From: Prochlorococcus sp. HOT208_60m_813G15
GTDB lineage: Bacteria; Cyanobacteriota; Cyanobacteriia; PCC-6307; Cyanobiaceae
Direction: 5' to 3'
Length of the DNA: 63,474 nucleotides
Assembly (NCBI GenBank): GCA_002026165.1
Contig: MWOS01000091.1
Span: forward strand, 1 to 63,474
The notes beneath the pieces are model-generated. The model was not told the origin of the DNA and ran no database searches. It worked only from the letters and a program-made list of their open reading frames with translations. Shown here in pieces: positions 19,385-31,327 of the stretch (positions are counted from its first letter, which is position 1; every line of letters begins with the position of its first letter). The translations under genes were made by a program, and so were the position numbers.

Positions 19385-21148
19385 ATGACATCATCTATTG
19401 AATGCAAAAATTTTCTTAGAAGTTTACAACTTCTTAATCTTCTTATAAAAATAGGAGTTCAAAATTTAATACTATGTCCCGGTAGTAGATCAGCACCTTT
19501 AGCTATAGCTGCTGGAGAATTAAATAAATTAGGAATGGTAAGTATTTATAATTCAATAGATGAGAGATCTGCAGGATTCCACTCTCTTGGGATTTCTGCT
19601 GCATCAGGTAATCTTTCTCTAGTTATTACCACTTCTGGGACTGCCGTAAGTAACTTATTGCCAGCAGCAGTTGAGGCGGACCGATCTTGTAAAGGTATTA
19701 TATTTCTTACTGCTGATAGACCCTTAAGACTAAAAGATTGTGGCGCTAATCAAACAGTAAATCAAGAAGATTTTTTGAGTTCAGTCTGCAGAAGAGTTTT
19801 AAGTACAAATCTAAATGGACTTCATGAAACAGAAGAAAATGAAATCTTTAATTTAGTTCGAATTACTGAGAAACAAATATCAACCTTCCCAGGTCCTATT
19901 CATTTAAATATCCCTATTGATAAGCCTTTAGGTATTTCATATTTAAATAAAAAAAATGTTTTAGAGGTTTTTGAGAGAATTTATTTAAAGAAAAAATATA
20001 TATTTCAGGAAGTTGATTTAAAGTCTGATAAAAATAAATTCTTAGAAATTTCAGAAGGTTTAAATTTAAATGAATCCGGCATTATTTTTGTAGGTCCCTA
20101 TCAAGGTTCCATAAATGATTTAACTTCTTTTAATAAATCGTTAGGGCAATTACAAGAAATTACTGGTTGGCCAGTATTTGCTGATCCTGTTTCAGGTGTT
20201 TATTCTGATTTGAGAGGATTAGTTGTTAATTGGGAATTAGTCTTAAGAAAAAATAAAAATTCAATAAATTGTCATCAACTTTTGAGGCTTGGCCCTATGT
20301 CATCTTCAATTGATTTGGAAAAGTTTTTAACAACCTTTGAAGGGATACAAATTCTTATAAAAGAAAAAAACTATAGAAAATTGGACCCTATAAAAAAATC
20401 ATTAGAATATGATTTTGGGCTGTCAAATTTTACTAATCTATTATTAGAAGAATTACCAATTAACGAAAAAAACAAAAAGTCTCTTATTCCGATGGCTAAA
20501 AATCTAATAGAGGAAGGAGAACAGATTCAAGAAATTTTAAAAGAGAGAATTTCTCAAGATAATCAAATTACTGAGTATATGCTTGCAAATCTTGTTCCAA
20601 AATTTTGGCCAGCTGAAAATCCTATTATGCTCTCTGCAAGTAGCCCGATTAGAGATTGGCTTACATTTTCTGAGAATGGTACTTTAACAAGAAATTGTTT
20701 CAGCTTTAGAGGGGCTTCAGGCATAGACGGTACTTTATCTCTTGCATTAGGTATTTCTAGAATTAAAAATCCTTTACTTCTTGTGACTGGAGATTTGGCT
20801 TTTCTTCATGATATAAACGGGTGGCTGATTGAAAATTCAATCGATATGAATTTAACAATTCTTCTGATTAACAATAATGGCGGAAATATATTTAATCGTA
20901 TTTATAAAGAAAACTTAAAAGAAGATGAATTAAAAAAACTTTTTCTTATGCCAAAAGAAATAAACTGGCCAAAACTAGCAGAGACTTATCAAGTAAGCTT
21001 TAAAAGTGTGGCAAATTTTAAAAAATTACGAGAGGCATTCGATTGGAGCATTTCTATCCAGAAATCTGTAATAATTAAAGTTGATATTGATCCAGAAAAT
21101 GAAATTTGTGAAAAAAATGCACTGCTAGAAAAAATAATTGGCAGTTAA
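19385..21148 (+). CDS. menD: SEPHCHC synthase (MenD)
   Basis: Thiamine-diphosphate enzyme that joins 2-oxoglutarate to isochorismate in phylloquinone synthesis, the quinone of photosystem I in cyanobacteria. The 587 residues fit the family. The N-terminal domain has [11 protein letters not shown] and [11 protein letters not shown], and the C-terminal cofactor-binding domain has [13 protein letters not shown] and [12 protein letters not shown]. menB follows after 35 bp, making a small men operon. Confidence 0.96.
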   Translation: MTSSIECKNFLRSLQLLNLLIKIGVQNLILCPGSRSAPLAIAAGELNKLGMVSIYNSIDERSAGFHSLGISAASGNLSLVITTSGTAVSNLLPAAVEADRSCKGIIFLTADRPLRLKDCGANQTVNQEDFLSSVCRRVLSTNLNGLHETEENEIFNLVRITEKQISTFPGPIHLNIPIDKPLGISYLNKKNVLEVFERIYLKKKYIFQEVDLKSDKNKFLEISEGLNLNESGIIFVGPYQGSINDLTSFNKSLGQLQEITGWPVFADPVSGVYSDLRGLVVNWELVLRKNKNSINCHQLLRLGPMSSSIDLEKFLTTFEGIQILIKEKNYRKLDPIKKSLEYDFGLSNFTNLLLEELPINEKNKKSLIPMAKNLIEEGEQIQEILKERISQDNQITEYMLANLVPKFWPAENPIMLSASSPIRDWLTFSENGTLTRNCFSFRGASGIDGTLSLALGISRIKNPLLLVTGDLAFLHDINGWLIENSIDMNLTILLINNNGGNIFNRIYKENLKEDELKKLFLMPKEINWPKLAETYQVSFKSVANFKKLREAFDWSISIQKSVIIKVDIDPENEICEKNALLEKIIGS

Positions 21149-21183
21149 ATTTATCATTTTCTATCTTTGAATAATTAGGTTTC

Positions 21184-22041
21184 ATGAAAGTATTACCTGG
21201 TAAAACAACTTTAAATTGGTCAGAATACAAATCTTATGAGGATATATTGTTTCATAAATCAGATGAGGGAATTGCGAGAATTGCAATTAATCGGCCTGAA
21301 AAAAGAAATGCATTTAGGCCGCAAACTGTAGATGAGCTCATTAACGCCTTTAATATCGTAAGAAATGATGAAACTATTGGCGTAGTTCTCTTTACAGGTG
21401 CGGGACCTGACAAGAAAGGTATTTATTCTTTTTGCTCTGGAGGTGATCAGAGTGTAAGAGGCGAAAATGGATATAAAAATGATGAAGGGAAGCAGAGATT
21501 AAATGTACTTGAACTTCAAAGATTAATAAGAAGTTTGCCTAAAGTGGTTATTGCCTTAGTTCCTGGGTTTGCTATCGGAGGAGGCCAGGTACTTCATTTA
21601 ATTTGTGATCTCAGTATCGCCTCTGAAAATGCAATATTTGGTCAAACAGGTCCAAGAGTTGGTAGTTTCGATGCGGGTTTTGGATCAAGTTATTTGGCAA
21701 GACTTGTTGGTCAAAGAAAAGCAAAAGAAATTTGGTTTTTATGCAGAAAATATAATTCCAGGGAAGCTCTTAAGATGGGCTTGATAAATGCAATTACAAA
21801 GATTGAAGAATTAGAAGCTGAGGGTGTAATCTGGGCAAGAGAGATTTTACGAAATAGTCCGACGGCTATTCGTATTCTTAAAGCTTCATTCAATGCGGAG
21901 AATGATGGGATTGCGGGTATTCAAGAATTATCTGGATACACAACTCAATTATTCTACTCGACGGAAGAAGCTCAAGAAGGTAGAGATGCCTTTCTTGAAA
22001 AGCGTCCACCAGACTTTTCTGACTATAAATGGACACCCTAG
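21184..22041 (+). CDS. menB: 1,4-dihydroxy-2-naphthoyl-CoA synthase (MenB)
   Basis: Crotonase-fold enzyme that closes the naphthoquinone ring in phylloquinone synthesis. The 285-residue protein shows [18 protein letters not shown], the CoA/oxyanion segment [31 protein letters not shown] and [20 protein letters not shown]. The C-terminus ends in [14 protein letters not shown], typical of MenB. It lies directly downstream of menD and 35 bp before glgA. Confidence 0.97.
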   Translation: MKVLPGKTTLNWSEYKSYEDILFHKSDEGIARIAINRPEKRNAFRPQTVDELINAFNIVRNDETIGVVLFTGAGPDKKGIYSFCSGGDQSVRGENGYKNDEGKQRLNVLELQRLIRSLPKVVIALVPGFAIGGGQVLHLICDLSIASENAIFGQTGPRVGSFDAGFGSSYLARLVGQRKAKEIWFLCRKYNSREALKMGLINAITKIEELEAEGVIWAREILRNSPTAIRILKASFNAENDGIAGIQELSGYTTQLFYSTEEAQEGRDAFLEKRPPDFSDYKWTP

Positions 22042-22076
22042 TTTATTTTTTCAAAGAACTTTTTAAATAATTATCA

Positions 22077-23528
22077 ATGAGAATTCTTCTTGCCGCTGCT
22101 GAATGTGCTCCAATGATCAAAGTTGGAGGTATGGGAGATGTGGTTGGTTCGTTACCTCCATCTTTGATAAAACTTGGTCATGATGTAAGGATAATAATTC
22201 CAGGATATGGAAAATTGTGGAGTCTTTTAGAGGTATCTAATGAACCAGTCTTTAGAGCAAATACAATGGGAAATGATTTCGCTGTATATGAAGCAAAACA
22301 TCCCATTCATAATTATGTGATTTACCTAGTGGGTCATCCAACATTTGACTCTGATCAAATATACGGAGGCGAAAATGAGGATTGGCGCTTTACATTTTTT
22401 GCTAGTGCCACTGCAGAATTTGCTTGGAATTGTTGGAAACCTCAAGTCCTCCATTGCCATGATTGGCACACTGGAATGATTCCTGTGTGGATGCATCAGG
22501 ATCCTGAAATTAGTACTGTCTTCACTATTCATAATTTAAAATACCAAGGCCCTTGGAGATGGAAACTTGAAAAAATGACTTGGTGTCCTTGGTATATGCA
22601 CGGAGACCATACAATGGCTGCGGCGATGTTGTACGCAGATAGGGTCAATGCTGTTTCTCCGACTTATGCAGATGAAATTAAAACCCATGAATACGGGGAA
22701 AGCCTTGAAGGATTACTTAATTACATTTCAGGTAAATTAAGGGGAATTCTTAATGGCATAGATCTTGATGAATGGAATCCAGCCAAAGATCCAGTTTTAC
22801 CTGCAAAATTTAGTATTAAAAATTTAGAAAATAGGCAAGAAAATAAAAAAATTCTGCAGAGAGAAATGGGTCTCGAAGTTAATCCTAAAAAATATCTTTT
22901 AGGTATGGTCAGTAGGCTAGTTGATCAGAAAGGGGTTGACTTACTTCTACAAGTTTCAAGAAGACTTTTAGCATATACAGATTCGCAAATAGTTGTTTTA
23001 GGGACAGGAGATAGATATTTAGAGTCAGGATTATGGCAACTTGCATTAGATTACCCAGGAAGATTTTCTGTATTTCTTACCTATGATGATTCTTTATCAA
23101 GACTTATATATGGTGGCTCTGATGCATTTTTAATGCCAAGTAGATTCGAACCTTGTGGTATTAGTCAACTTCTTGCTATGAGATATGGTTCGATTCCAAT
23201 AGTAAGACGAGTAGGAGGTTTAGTTGACACAGTCTTACCACATGATCCAGAAAATAATAGTGGAACTGGTTTTTGCTTCGATCGCTTTGAACCTATAGAT
23301 TTCTATACATCTCTAGTGAGGTCTTGGGAGGCTTTTAGGCATAAAGATAGTTGGAAATTATTGCAAAAAAGAGCAATGAGCCAAGAGTTTAGTTGGCAAA
23401 GATCCGCAATCGAATACGAAATTATGTATAAAGATGTTTGTGGGATAAAAGAACCATCTCCAGATTTTGCTGAAGTTGAAAAATTCTCTTACGGACAATC
23501 GGCTGATCCATCTTTAAAAAAAGTATGA
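22077..23528 (+). CDS. glgA: glycogen synthase (GlgA)
   Basis: GT5-family starch/glycogen synthase, adding glucose from ADP-glucose to glycogen. Length 483 is usual. The N-terminal [13 protein letters not shown] holds the ADP-glucose-binding Lys-x-Gly-Gly. Later are [40 protein letters not shown] and the GT-B donor-site stretch [13 protein letters not shown]. The only glycogen gene in the window. murF follows after 11 bp. Confidence 0.97.
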   Translation: MRILLAAAECAPMIKVGGMGDVVGSLPPSLIKLGHDVRIIIPGYGKLWSLLEVSNEPVFRANTMGNDFAVYEAKHPIHNYVIYLVGHPTFDSDQIYGGENEDWRFTFFASATAEFAWNCWKPQVLHCHDWHTGMIPVWMHQDPEISTVFTIHNLKYQGPWRWKLEKMTWCPWYMHGDHTMAAAMLYADRVNAVSPTYADEIKTHEYGESLEGLLNYISGKLRGILNGIDLDEWNPAKDPVLPAKFSIKNLENRQENKKILQREMGLEVNPKKYLLGMVSRLVDQKGVDLLLQVSRRLLAYTDSQIVVLGTGDRYLESGLWQLALDYPGRFSVFLTYDDSLSRLIYGGSDAFLMPSRFEPCGISQLLAMRYGSIPIVRRVGGLVDTVLPHDPENNSGTGFCFDRFEPIDFYTSLVRSWEAFRHKDSWKLLQKRAMSQEFSWQRSAIEYEIMYKDVCGIKEPSPDFAEVEKFSYGQSADPSLKKV

Positions 23529-23539
23529 CTTAATTTTTA

Positions 23540-24913
23540 ATGGAATTCTCTTTATCAGAATTAAACAAGGTTTTGGGGGATATTAAAAATCTGAGTGAGG
23601 GGAAAAGAGATTTTTTAAATTTTAAAAATATAAGTATTGATAGTAGAACTTTATTAAAAAATGATCTTTTTATAGCTATAAAGGGTAAAAATTTTGACGG
23701 ACATAGTTTTCTCCCAGATGTTTTAGATAAAGGAGTTAAATCAGTAGTAATTAAAAAAGGGATGCAGAAATTACTTCCTAGTAATTTTCCTTATTGGGTT
23801 GTAAATGACACATTAGAGGCCTTTCAAAAATTAGCATTGCTAAAAAGAAAAAAATTAAATATCCCTATTGTCGCAATAACTGGTTCAGTAGGTAAAACAA
23901 CTACAAAAGAAATGATTGGAGGAGTTCTAAATCAGCTTGGAAGAATTAAATTATCCCATGCAAATTTCAATAATGAGATTGGACTTGGTCTTACTATTCT
24001 TGCTACAGATATAGAAGATAAAGTTTTAGTTCTTGAGATGGGGATGAGAGGTCTTGGACAGATCGAGAATTTATCTAAATATAGTGAACCTGATATTGCA
24101 GTTATTACAAACATTGGCACGGCTCATATTGGATTGTTAGGTTCAAAAAAAAATATTACTTACGCAAAGTGTGAAATTAGTAAGTTCTTAAATCCTAAAG
24201 GTGTTGTAATAATTCCAGCAAATGATCCATTCCTAGAAAAAACTTTAAAAGAATTTTGGAAAGGTAGAGTTATAAAAGTAAAACTATTGAATATAGAAAA
24301 TCAAAAGGAGAGTTTCAAGAAAGATGATATTTTGCGAGGATTTTATAATCCTTCGAATAAAACAATTCTAATTGAAGAAAATATCTTTGATATTTCATTT
24401 GAAGGATTTCACAATGCTTCGAATTTCTTATTTGCTTATGCAGTTGCCAAAGAACTAGCCATTGATTTTGCAAGTTTTAATAAGTTTGATTTTGCTATTT
24501 TAAGTGGGAGGAATAAAATTCTTAAATCAGTAAAAACAACAATATATGATGAATCATATAATGCTTCTCCAGAGTCAGTGAAAGCATGTATTAAAAACCT
24601 GCTTGAAAAACCGAGAAATAAATTTTTCATATTTGGAAGTATGCAAGAATTGGGAGAAGAATCTGAAAAATATCATAAAGAAATATTCAATTTAATAAAT
24701 GATTCAGAAATAAAAAAATGTTTATTTATTTGCGATAAAAAGAATGAAAAAATTTATACCAATTATTTAAAAGAGAAGAAAAAATTTTTAGTTTTTAATA
24801 ATATTAAAGATGTACCTAGAGAGATAAATAAATCTACAAAAAAAGGTGATTCTATTCTTATTAAAGGGAGCAGATGTTGGCAACTTGAAAAAATTATTGA
24901 GTTAATTAATTAG
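23540..24913 (+). CDS. murF: UDP-MurNAc-tripeptide-D-Ala-D-Ala ligase (MurF)
   Basis: Last cytoplasmic amino-acid addition in peptidoglycan precursor synthesis: ATP-dependent joining of D-Ala-D-Ala. The 457 residues show the N-terminal ISIDSRTL, the ATP loop [27 protein letters not shown] and the C-terminal [13 protein letters not shown]. The start is ATG 11 bp after glgA. The last 8 bp overlap the end of the convergent glmU gene. Confidence 0.95.
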   Translation: MEFSLSELNKVLGDIKNLSEGKRDFLNFKNISIDSRTLLKNDLFIAIKGKNFDGHSFLPDVLDKGVKSVVIKKGMQKLLPSNFPYWVVNDTLEAFQKLALLKRKKLNIPIVAITGSVGKTTTKEMIGGVLNQLGRIKLSHANFNNEIGLGLTILATDIEDKVLVLEMGMRGLGQIENLSKYSEPDIAVITNIGTAHIGLLGSKKNITYAKCEISKFLNPKGVVIIPANDPFLEKTLKEFWKGRVIKVKLLNIENQKESFKKDDILRGFYNPSNKTILIEENIFDISFEGFHNASNFLFAYAVAKELAIDFASFNKFDFAILSGRNKILKSVKTTIYDESYNASPESVKACIKNLLEKPRNKFFIFGSMQELGEESEKYHKEIFNLINDSEIKKCLFICDKKNEKIYTNYLKEKKKFLVFNNIKDVPREINKSTKKGDSILIKGSRCWQLEKIIELIN

Positions 24914-26264
24914 ATCCAGATTTCTTTCTTTCCCAATTTTCTATATTTACTTGCTTAGTTCTTGAGATTGCTAATGAATTATCTTTGGAGTCTTTTGTGA
25001 TCACTGAACCAGCTCCTGTTGTAACTGATTCCCCGAGATTTATTGGTGCTACAAAAACAGTATTTGCACCAATACTGGAATTTTTACCAATTTTTGTTTG
25101 ATGTTTTTTCTGACCATCAAAATTTGCAGTAATAGTACCTGCTCCAATATTTGTAGATCTTCCAATAATAGAATCGCCAATATAACTTAAATGGTTTACT
25201 TTAGATTCTTCCTCTAATTGACTATTTTTGATTTCAACAAAATTACCTATTTTGCTGAAGGAAGATATTTTGGAATTAGGTCTTATATGACTATAAGGGC
25301 CAATTTTTATAAAATCCATTATCTGAGAAGCATAAACAGTAGAATTTGAAATTTCACAATTTAATCCCACATTAGAATTCTCAATAAAAGTATTTGGTCC
25401 GATAATGCAATGACTATTTATTTTGGTATTTCCTCTGATATGTGTATTAGCCTCAATAATTACGTCCTTACCAATTTCAGCTTCTTCACTAATTGAACAA
25501 CTTGCTTTATGTATAAAAGTTACACCATTAAGCATATGCTTTTCTTTAATTGAATTCTGAATACTTTCCTCGCAATCTGATAGTTGAATTCTGTTATTAA
25601 TTCCTTGAAGCTCTCCATTATCCTCTACTTCGAGGCTTAAGGAATTTTTTAGTAAAGATATTGTATCTGTTAAGTAAATCTCTTTTTGATTATTGTTGCT
25701 TTGCAAGGTATTAATTATTTCTGATAAGTTACCCCAGTTAAAACAGTAAACACCTGCATTTATTAGTGGATTTTCTCTTTCTAAATTATTGCAATCTTTT
25801 TCTTCAACAATTCTCTCAATAATATTACCTTTCAAAAATACTCTGCCATATCCATGAGGATTTGTTTTCTTAGTAGTAATTAAAGAAACATCTGCATTTT
25901 TTGAATCGTGTAAACATAAAAGTCTTTTTAGAGTGCTAGGCCTAATGAGTGGCACATCGCCGTTAAGTACCAAAAGTTTTCCTTCATGTTTTTTTACTTC
26001 TCTACAAAGTACCTGGATAGCATGACCTGTTCCTGATTGAGGTTCTTGAAACACAACATGGATTTTTTTATCGTTTGGAATTGATTTTTGTACTTCTTTG
26101 GATTTGTGTCCAGCAATTACGAAAATTTGATCGGGTTTTAATGCGACACATGAATCAATTACTCTTTCTAGAAGACTTTTGCCAGAAATTTTATGTAAAA
26201 CTTTTGGCAATGAGCTTTCCATCCGAGTGCCCTTTCCTGCCGCTAATATCGCAACACTTAACAT
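24906..26264 (-). CDS. glmU: bifunctional GlmU (GlcN-1-P acetyltransferase / UDP-GlcNAc pyrophosphorylase)
   Basis: Makes UDP-N-acetylglucosamine for cell wall and lipopolysaccharide. The N-terminal nucleotidyltransferase domain (about 1-230) has the signature [27 protein letters not shown] and INAGVYCF. The C-terminal half (about 250-445) is a left-handed beta-helix of hexapeptide repeats, with [17 protein letters not shown] and [13 protein letters not shown]. Length 452 is normal. Minus strand, convergent with murF, 25 bp after the MnmC-type gene. Confidence 0.96.
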   Translation of the reverse strand: MLSVAILAAGKGTRMESSLPKVLHKISGKSLLERVIDSCVALKPDQIFVIAGHKSKEVQKSIPNDKKIHVVFQEPQSGTGHAIQVLCREVKKHEGKLLVLNGDVPLIRPSTLKRLLCLHDSKNADVSLITTKKTNPHGYGRVFLKGNIIERIVEEKDCNNLERENPLINAGVYCFNWGNLSEIINTLQSNNNQKEIYLTDTISLLKNSLSLEVEDNGELQGINNRIQLSDCEESIQNSIKEKHMLNGVTFIHKASCSISEEAEIGKDVIIEANTHIRGNTKINSHCIIGPNTFIENSNVGLNCEISNSTVYASQIMDFIKIGPYSHIRPNSKISSFSKIGNFVEIKNSQLEEESKVNHLSYIGDSIIGRSTNIGAGTITANFDGQKKHQTKIGKNSSIGANTVFVAPINLGESVTTGAGSVITKDSKDNSLAISRTKQVNIENWERKKSGSN

Positions 26265-26289
26265 TTTTATTTGAAATCCTTATTTAAAT

Positions 26290-27195
26290 CTAACTCTTAA
26301 CGGATAACTTCGTCATTCCCCACTTCTCTCTCCATATATTTGTAGATGATAGATTTGAGAAAAATTGCTCATTTAATCTTCTTTTGATTATATCGTCTTT
26401 ACTTGAGTTTAAATGTTGATCTCTATATGGAATACTTGCTTTAGTTAAGAGATGTTCCTCTTCCATTAAAGATAACTTTTCAAAATTAAAATTAGATTTC
26501 AATTTATTATTGTCAAATTTTGATATTGCGACAGTTCCCTGACTCCAAAAAGTTCTGTTTTTAATACTTGGCTTAATAGTAAAAATTTCTAATCCTAGAT
26601 GTCTTAAAGTATTTCTGACTGCCGCTGAAGAAGAATAAGTTATTAAATAACCCTGAGAATTAAGCTTTTCTGTGACTTTAGATAAAAATTCAATTGTCCA
26701 TACTTGTGGGCATTTTTGAGGAGAAAAACCATCTAAATAAATCAGATCGAATTTAATAGATGATGGAATAATGTTGATTTTTTCTCTAGCATCACCCCAC
26801 AAAACACTGCACTTAAAAAATGGATCCTCAAAGTAATCTTTTCGATAAAGTGATTCAAATATTTTTCTGACTTTTGGAGCCCATAATTTTAAAAAAGATT
26901 CATTTCTAAGCGAATATTCAAGAGGCTTTTTATCAATCTCCAACGCATACAAATTTAAATACGATTTTTGTGTAATTAATTCATCTAATAAAGAAGCGGA
27001 ATTGTATCCTAAACCAAAACATATATCCAAAACATTTAGAGATTTCCCCTTAAATCTTTGCAAATTAGAAGTAGCTGTAAACTTTGACTTTGTTTCCTCT
27101 AATGCGCCTAATAAACTATGGAAGTTCTCTTGAAAAAACATACTTCTTAAAGAGTAACTTCCATCTTTAGTTAAAATTTCTATTAATTCAGACAA
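26290..27195 (-). CDS. MnmC-type tRNA (U34) methyltransferase, single domain
   Basis: A 301-residue SAM-dependent methyltransferase of the DUF752/MnmC N-terminal type, the enzyme half that makes mnm5U34 in tRNA. The SAM-binding strand is LDICFGLGYNSASLL and the active-site region is FDLIYLDGFSPQKCPQVWT. It lacks the FAD-dependent oxidoreductase half found in E. coli MnmC, so it acts as a stand-alone methyltransferase, by inference. Lies between aroA (11-bp gap) and glmU. Confidence 0.85.
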   Translation of the reverse strand: MSELIEILTKDGSYSLRSMFFQENFHSLLGALEETKSKFTATSNLQRFKGKSLNVLDICFGLGYNSASLLDELITQKSYLNLYALEIDKKPLEYSLRNESFLKLWAPKVRKIFESLYRKDYFEDPFFKCSVLWGDAREKINIIPSSIKFDLIYLDGFSPQKCPQVWTIEFLSKVTEKLNSQGYLITYSSSAAVRNTLRHLGLEIFTIKPSIKNRTFWSQGTVAISKFDNNKLKSNFNFEKLSLMEEEHLLTKASIPYRDQHLNSSKDDIIKRRLNEQFFSNLSSTNIWREKWGMTKLSVKS

Positions 27196-27206
27196 AAACT
27201 TTAAGG

Positions 27207-28523
27207 CTAGTTAGTTAGTTTGGCCAGTTCTTCCCAAAAAGTGGGATACGAGACGCTGGCTGCATCTGCTCTCATGATTTTTGAGGTACCTTTGGCAAGA
27301 AGTGAAGCAATAGCAAGACTCATTGCTACTCGATGATCTGTCTCACTGTCAACTTCCGCGGAGTGAAATTTTGATTGCCCATTAATAATTAACCCATCTT
27401 CTTTTTCTGTTATTGCAGCACCGAATTTTTGTAATTGTCGTGCCATGACTTTTAATCGATCTGTCTCCTTAACTCTTAATTCTTGTGCATCCTTAATTTC
27501 AGAAACTCCATTACAAAAGCAGGCAGCCACAGTAAGGATAGGAATTTCATCTATAAGTTTTGGGAGAATATCTCCTTCAATAGTGAATGATCTTAAATTA
27601 TTTGAAGTCTTTACTTTAATAGATCCAATAGGTTCACCAGCAATAGTCGATTTATCTAAAATCTCATAATTGCACCCCATTGAATCCATTACATTTAAAA
27701 TCCCTGTTCTGGTTGGATTTAGTCCGACATTCTGAATTAAAACCTCTGAATTTGGAACAATAGATGCAGCAATCATCCAAAAAGAAGCAGAGCTTATGTC
27801 TCCAGGAATCAATATTCTCTGGCCAATTAAGTCCCCCCCAGACTTGATAACTACATTCCTTCCTAATTCTCCTCTGATACTGATGTCTGCTCCAAATGCT
27901 TTTAACATTCTTTCAGTATGATCTCTTGAAGATGCTGGTTCAATAACAGAAGTGGTTCCGGAAGCTTTGAGGCCTGCTAATAAGATTGCAGATTTTACTT
28001 GAGCACTGGCTACAGGGGTTCCTATAACACACCCTTTTAATTTATTCCCATCAATTGAGATTGGAGCTTTGTTTCCTTTTTCTCTACCCAAAATTTTGCC
28101 ACCCATCAACGATAACGGTTTGCCCACTCTCCCCATTGGCCTTTCATTAAGAGAAATGTCACCATTTAAGATGAAATTCTTGCCTTCTTGACCGGCAAGT
28201 AACCCCATTAATAATCTCATGGTGGTTCCCGAATTCCCACAATTTAGTATTTCTTTAGGCTCTTTAAATCCATCAAGACCCAATCCTGAAATCGTAAAAG
28301 GCTCATTTTTTTTTATTTCTGGTATATTTACACCTAACTTTCTAAGACAATCTGCAGTTGAAAGTGGATCTTCAGAATGTAAGAACCCCTCTATAGTCGT
28401 CTCACCCTTAGCAATACTTCCTATTATTAGAGCTCTATGAGAAATAGATTTATCTCCAGGTACCTTTACTTTTCCTTTTAAGTTAACTCCACCTTTTATT
28501 TTGCGGATATTATTCATTTTCAA
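27207..28523 (-). CDS. aroA: EPSP synthase (AroA)
   Basis: Shikimate pathway enzyme that joins phosphoenolpyruvate to shikimate-3-phosphate. The 438 residues carry [16 protein letters not shown], the [18 protein letters not shown] loop, NERPMGR, and [16 protein letters not shown]. Gly-rich loop spacing looks like class II (CP4-type) enzymes, but I did not verify this by alignment. First gene of the minus-strand run aroA-mnmC-glmU; divergent from comB over a 126-bp gap. Confidence 0.95.
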   Translation of the reverse strand: MKMNNIRKIKGGVNLKGKVKVPGDKSISHRALIIGSIAKGETTIEGFLHSEDPLSTADCLRKLGVNIPEIKKNEPFTISGLGLDGFKEPKEILNCGNSGTTMRLLMGLLAGQEGKNFILNGDISLNERPMGRVGKPLSLMGGKILGREKGNKAPISIDGNKLKGCVIGTPVASAQVKSAILLAGLKASGTTSVIEPASSRDHTERMLKAFGADISIRGELGRNVVIKSGGDLIGQRILIPGDISSASFWMIAASIVPNSEVLIQNVGLNPTRTGILNVMDSMGCNYEILDKSTIAGEPIGSIKVKTSNNLRSFTIEGDILPKLIDEIPILTVAACFCNGVSEIKDAQELRVKETDRLKVMARQLQKFGAAITEKEDGLIINGQSKFHSAEVDSETDHRVAMSLAIASLLAKGTSKIMRADAASVSYPTFWEELAKLTN

Positions 28524-28649
28524 ATTAAATACTTGATAAAATTTCTTTAAAAAAACAAATTAGTTATATATTATCAATAAGTTTGTTTTAAAAAAAAAAT
28601 AATCAAATTAAGTAACTGTTTTCTATAATAAATTCAGAAAAAAAAGGAT

Positions 28650-29384
28650 TTGATTATTAACCTTACTTATTATCACGTTGCAAAGGATGTTCCTGAAAAT
28701 TGTCCAGATATTGCAGTGGTCATTGATGTTTTAAGAGCTACAACCACAATTTCTTGGGCTTTAAAAAATGGAGCTGATTCAATACAAGTTTTTGCAGATT
28801 TAGATTTATTAAAAGAATCTGCAATTAAGTGGCAGGCTGAAAAGAGACTTATGCTTGGAGAGAGAGGCGGAAAGAAGATTGAGGGCTTTGATTTAGGAAA
28901 TTCCCCTTTATCAGTTTCAAAAAAAGTTGTTAATGGTAAAAGACTATTTATGAGTACGACTAATGGGACTAAATCATTGGAAAAAGTTAAAAATGCTAAG
29001 CATTTATTTGCTATGGGTCTCCCAAATAGGAAAGCAGTTGCCGAAAAAATAATTTCATTAAAAAGTAAAAATGTTTTAATACTTGGTAGTGGTTGGGAAG
29101 GCTCTTATTCACTTGAGGATTCTTTAGCTGCTGGTGCTTTGGCCTCATACCTAAAACAGAACTGTGATTTCGAAATTAATATTCTAAATGACGAATTACA
29201 GGCTGCTTTGGCACTTTGGGATGTCTGGAAAAATGATATTTTGAAATGCTTAAAAACAGCAACCCATGGCAAAAGATTGACAAGTCTTGGAGATTATGAG
29301 GATGATTTTAAATGTTGCTCTGAACTTGATTGCTTAGATATTGTTCCAGCTCAAGTTGAAAGGGGTGTGATTCGTGCCTCATGA
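28650..29384 (+). CDS. comB: 2-phosphosulfolactate phosphatase-like (ComB)
   Basis: A 244-residue protein of the ComB family, known in methanogens to dephosphorylate 2-phosphosulfolactate in coenzyme M synthesis. Seen are AVVIDVLRATTTISWAL, MLGERGGKKIEGFDLGNSP, LFMSTTNGTKSLE and ILGSGWEGSYSLEDSLAAG. Start is TTG at 28650, supported by the short conserved distance to VVIDVLRATT; a GGA stands just upstream. The real substrate in cyanobacteria is unknown. The nitrilase gene follows after 30 bp. Confidence 0.88.
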   Translation: MIINLTYYHVAKDVPENCPDIAVVIDVLRATTTISWALKNGADSIQVFADLDLLKESAIKWQAEKRLMLGERGGKKIEGFDLGNSPLSVSKKVVNGKRLFMSTTNGTKSLEKVKNAKHLFAMGLPNRKAVAEKIISLKSKNVLILGSGWEGSYSLEDSLAAGALASYLKQNCDFEINILNDELQAALALWDVWKNDILKCLKTATHGKRLTSLGDYEDDFKCCSELDCLDIVPAQVERGVIRAS

Positions 29385-29414
29385 TTTACGAATTGGTTCA
29401 TTAGGAGTAAAGTC

Positions 29415-30242
29415 TTGACTGATTTTTTGGTAGCTGCATTGCAAATTACAAGTACTTCAAATGTTGAAGCAAATTTTACTGAAGCAGAAGAACAGATTGA
29501 ATTAGCTGCTAGAAGAGGTGCTGAATTAATAGGATTGCCTGAGAATTTTGCTTTTTTAGGAGGAGATGATGAAAAACTTAGATTAGCTTCTGAATTGTCA
29601 GAAAAGTGTGCAAATTTTCTAAAAACCATGTCTCAAAGATATCAAGTATTTCTTTTGGGAGGAGGGTATCCTGTCCCTGCGGGTGATGACAGCCATACTT
29701 ATAATAGGTCAGCCTTATTTGGAAAAGATGGACAGGTTTTGGCAAAATACGACAAAATTCACTTGTTTGATGTTGATTTGCCAGATGGGAATTTATACAA
29801 GGAATCGTCCACTATTTTATCTGGGGCAGAGTATCCACCTGTTGTAGATGTCCCAGGTTTATGCAAAATAGGATTATCGATTTGTTACGACGTTAGATTT
29901 CCTGAACTTTATAGATATTTGTCTTCGAATGGAGCAGAGCTAATTATGATTCCCGCAGCTTTTACAGCATTCACTGGAAAAGATCATTGGCAAATCCTAT
30001 TACAAGCAAGAGCAATTGAGAATACAGCATATGTAGTCGCGCCAGCTCAAACTGGAATTCATTATGGAAGAAGGCAAAGTCATGGCCATGCAATGGTAAT
30101 TGACCCTTGGGGGACAGTTTTATCTGATGCCGGAAAAACTCAGGGAGCCGCAATAGCACCTGCTGATAAAGAAAGAGTAAAGAAAATTAGGGAGCAAATG
30201 CCAAGCCTTAAACATAGAAAAAACAAATTGTTTTCAAACTAA
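29415..30242 (+). CDS. nitrilase-superfamily amidohydrolase
   Basis: A 275-residue carbon-nitrogen hydrolase of the Nit1/Nit2 branch. The catalytic triad is visible as Glu43 in GLPENFAF, Lys114 in YDKIHLFDVD and Cys157 in LSICYDVRFPE. This branch includes deaminated-glutathione amidase, a likely but unproven role. The start is TTG with GGAG at 29404-29407 and 7 bp spacing. Its stop shares one base with the amiC ATG (TAATG), so the two are translationally coupled. Confidence 0.9.
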   Translation: MTDFLVAALQITSTSNVEANFTEAEEQIELAARRGAELIGLPENFAFLGGDDEKLRLASELSEKCANFLKTMSQRYQVFLLGGGYPVPAGDDSHTYNRSALFGKDGQVLAKYDKIHLFDVDLPDGNLYKESSTILSGAEYPPVVDVPGLCKIGLSICYDVRFPELYRYLSSNGAELIMIPAAFTAFTGKDHWQILLQARAIENTAYVVAPAQTGIHYGRRQSHGHAMVIDPWGTVLSDAGKTQGAAIAPADKERVKKIREQMPSLKHRKNKLFSN

Positions 30243-31327
30243 TGATAAAGTTTTTAGATAATAAACTTTTTCGTTATTTATCCGTTTTTTTATTTTTAAA
30301 TTCTTCAATCCTCCCAGTTAAATCTTCAAGTGCTCTGGCAGCATGGGCGATAAACACTAATGGAGTATTAGAATTAAGAACCAAATCAAATTCAAATTTA
30401 AAAGCATATTTTCAGAAGGCTAACCAAATATATGGAGACAGATTCTGGGTAGATTTTCCAGGAGAATTAAAAAATCCCAGAATAATAAAAGGTAATGGCC
30501 CAATAAAAGAAATTAGATTAGGTAAACCAAATAAAGGTAAAACAAGATTAGTAATTGAATTTAAAGAAGACACCTATTTGAAACCTTTGACTTGGAAAGT
30601 GGTTGGCTTAGATCAAAATAGATGGAGAGTTAAACTATTTAACCCAAAATATTCATTTAAAAAGATTGGTGAAGGTTTAGTTGAAAAGAAAAGAGGAAAT
30701 ATTAAAGCAAATCAAAATTTAATTCATAAGAAGAAAAACAATTATGGTTACTTGAAACTACCCGAGGTAAAACGAAACAAGTTTGAGGTTGTAATCGATC
30801 CAGGGCATGGAGGACCTGATCCAGGAGCAATAGGTATTGGTGGTATTAGAGAAACAGATGTTGTTCTGGAGGTTTCAAAAATAGTTAAAAATTTACTTTC
30901 TGAGAAAGGTATCAAAGTAATGTTGACTAGAACAAATGAGGTTGATTTAGATTTACCTCCAAGAGTTTCCTTTGCTAATAATACGGATGCAGATATCTTT
31001 GTAAGTATTCATGCAAATGCCTCAAGAGGTAAAAGAAGGGACATAAATGGATTGGAAACCTTTTATTACAGAGGGTGGAGAGGTAGATTACTCGCGAAAA
31101 GAATTCAAAAACAAATTTTAAGAGTTTCGCCTGGGAGTCCTGATAGAGGAGTTAAACAAGGTCGATTTTATGTGATTAAAAATACTAGCATGCCTGCAGT
31201 CCTTGTAGAAGTTGGATTTTTAACGGGAAGATTAGATGCAAGAAGATTAGAAAAAATAACCCATCGAAAAAGATTAGCCTACGCAATTGCAAAAGGCATC
31301 CTCGAATATCTTGATAAAGTAGGGTGA
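30242..31327 (+). CDS. N-acetylmuramoyl-L-alanine amidase (AmiC type)
   Basis: Periplasmic zinc amidase that cuts stem peptides from peptidoglycan for cell separation. A signal peptide (residues about 10-35) precedes an AMIN-like domain (about 40-140), then the amidase_3 catalytic domain beginning VVIDPGHGGPDPGAIG with the metal His. The Glu in GIRETDVVLEVSK and the SIHANASRG His follow. 361 residues. Coupled to the nitrilase (1-base overlap) and to murI (GTGA, 4-base overlap). Confidence 0.93.
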   Translation: MIKFLDNKLFRYLSVFLFLNSSILPVKSSSALAAWAINTNGVLELRTKSNSNLKAYFQKANQIYGDRFWVDFPGELKNPRIIKGNGPIKEIRLGKPNKGKTRLVIEFKEDTYLKPLTWKVVGLDQNRWRVKLFNPKYSFKKIGEGLVEKKRGNIKANQNLIHKKKNNYGYLKLPEVKRNKFEVVIDPGHGGPDPGAIGIGGIRETDVVLEVSKIVKNLLSEKGIKVMLTRTNEVDLDLPPRVSFANNTDADIFVSIHANASRGKRRDINGLETFYYRGWRGRLLAKRIQKQILRVSPGSPDRGVKQGRFYVIKNTSMPAVLVEVGFLTGRLDARRLEKITHRKRLAYAIAKGILEYLDKVG

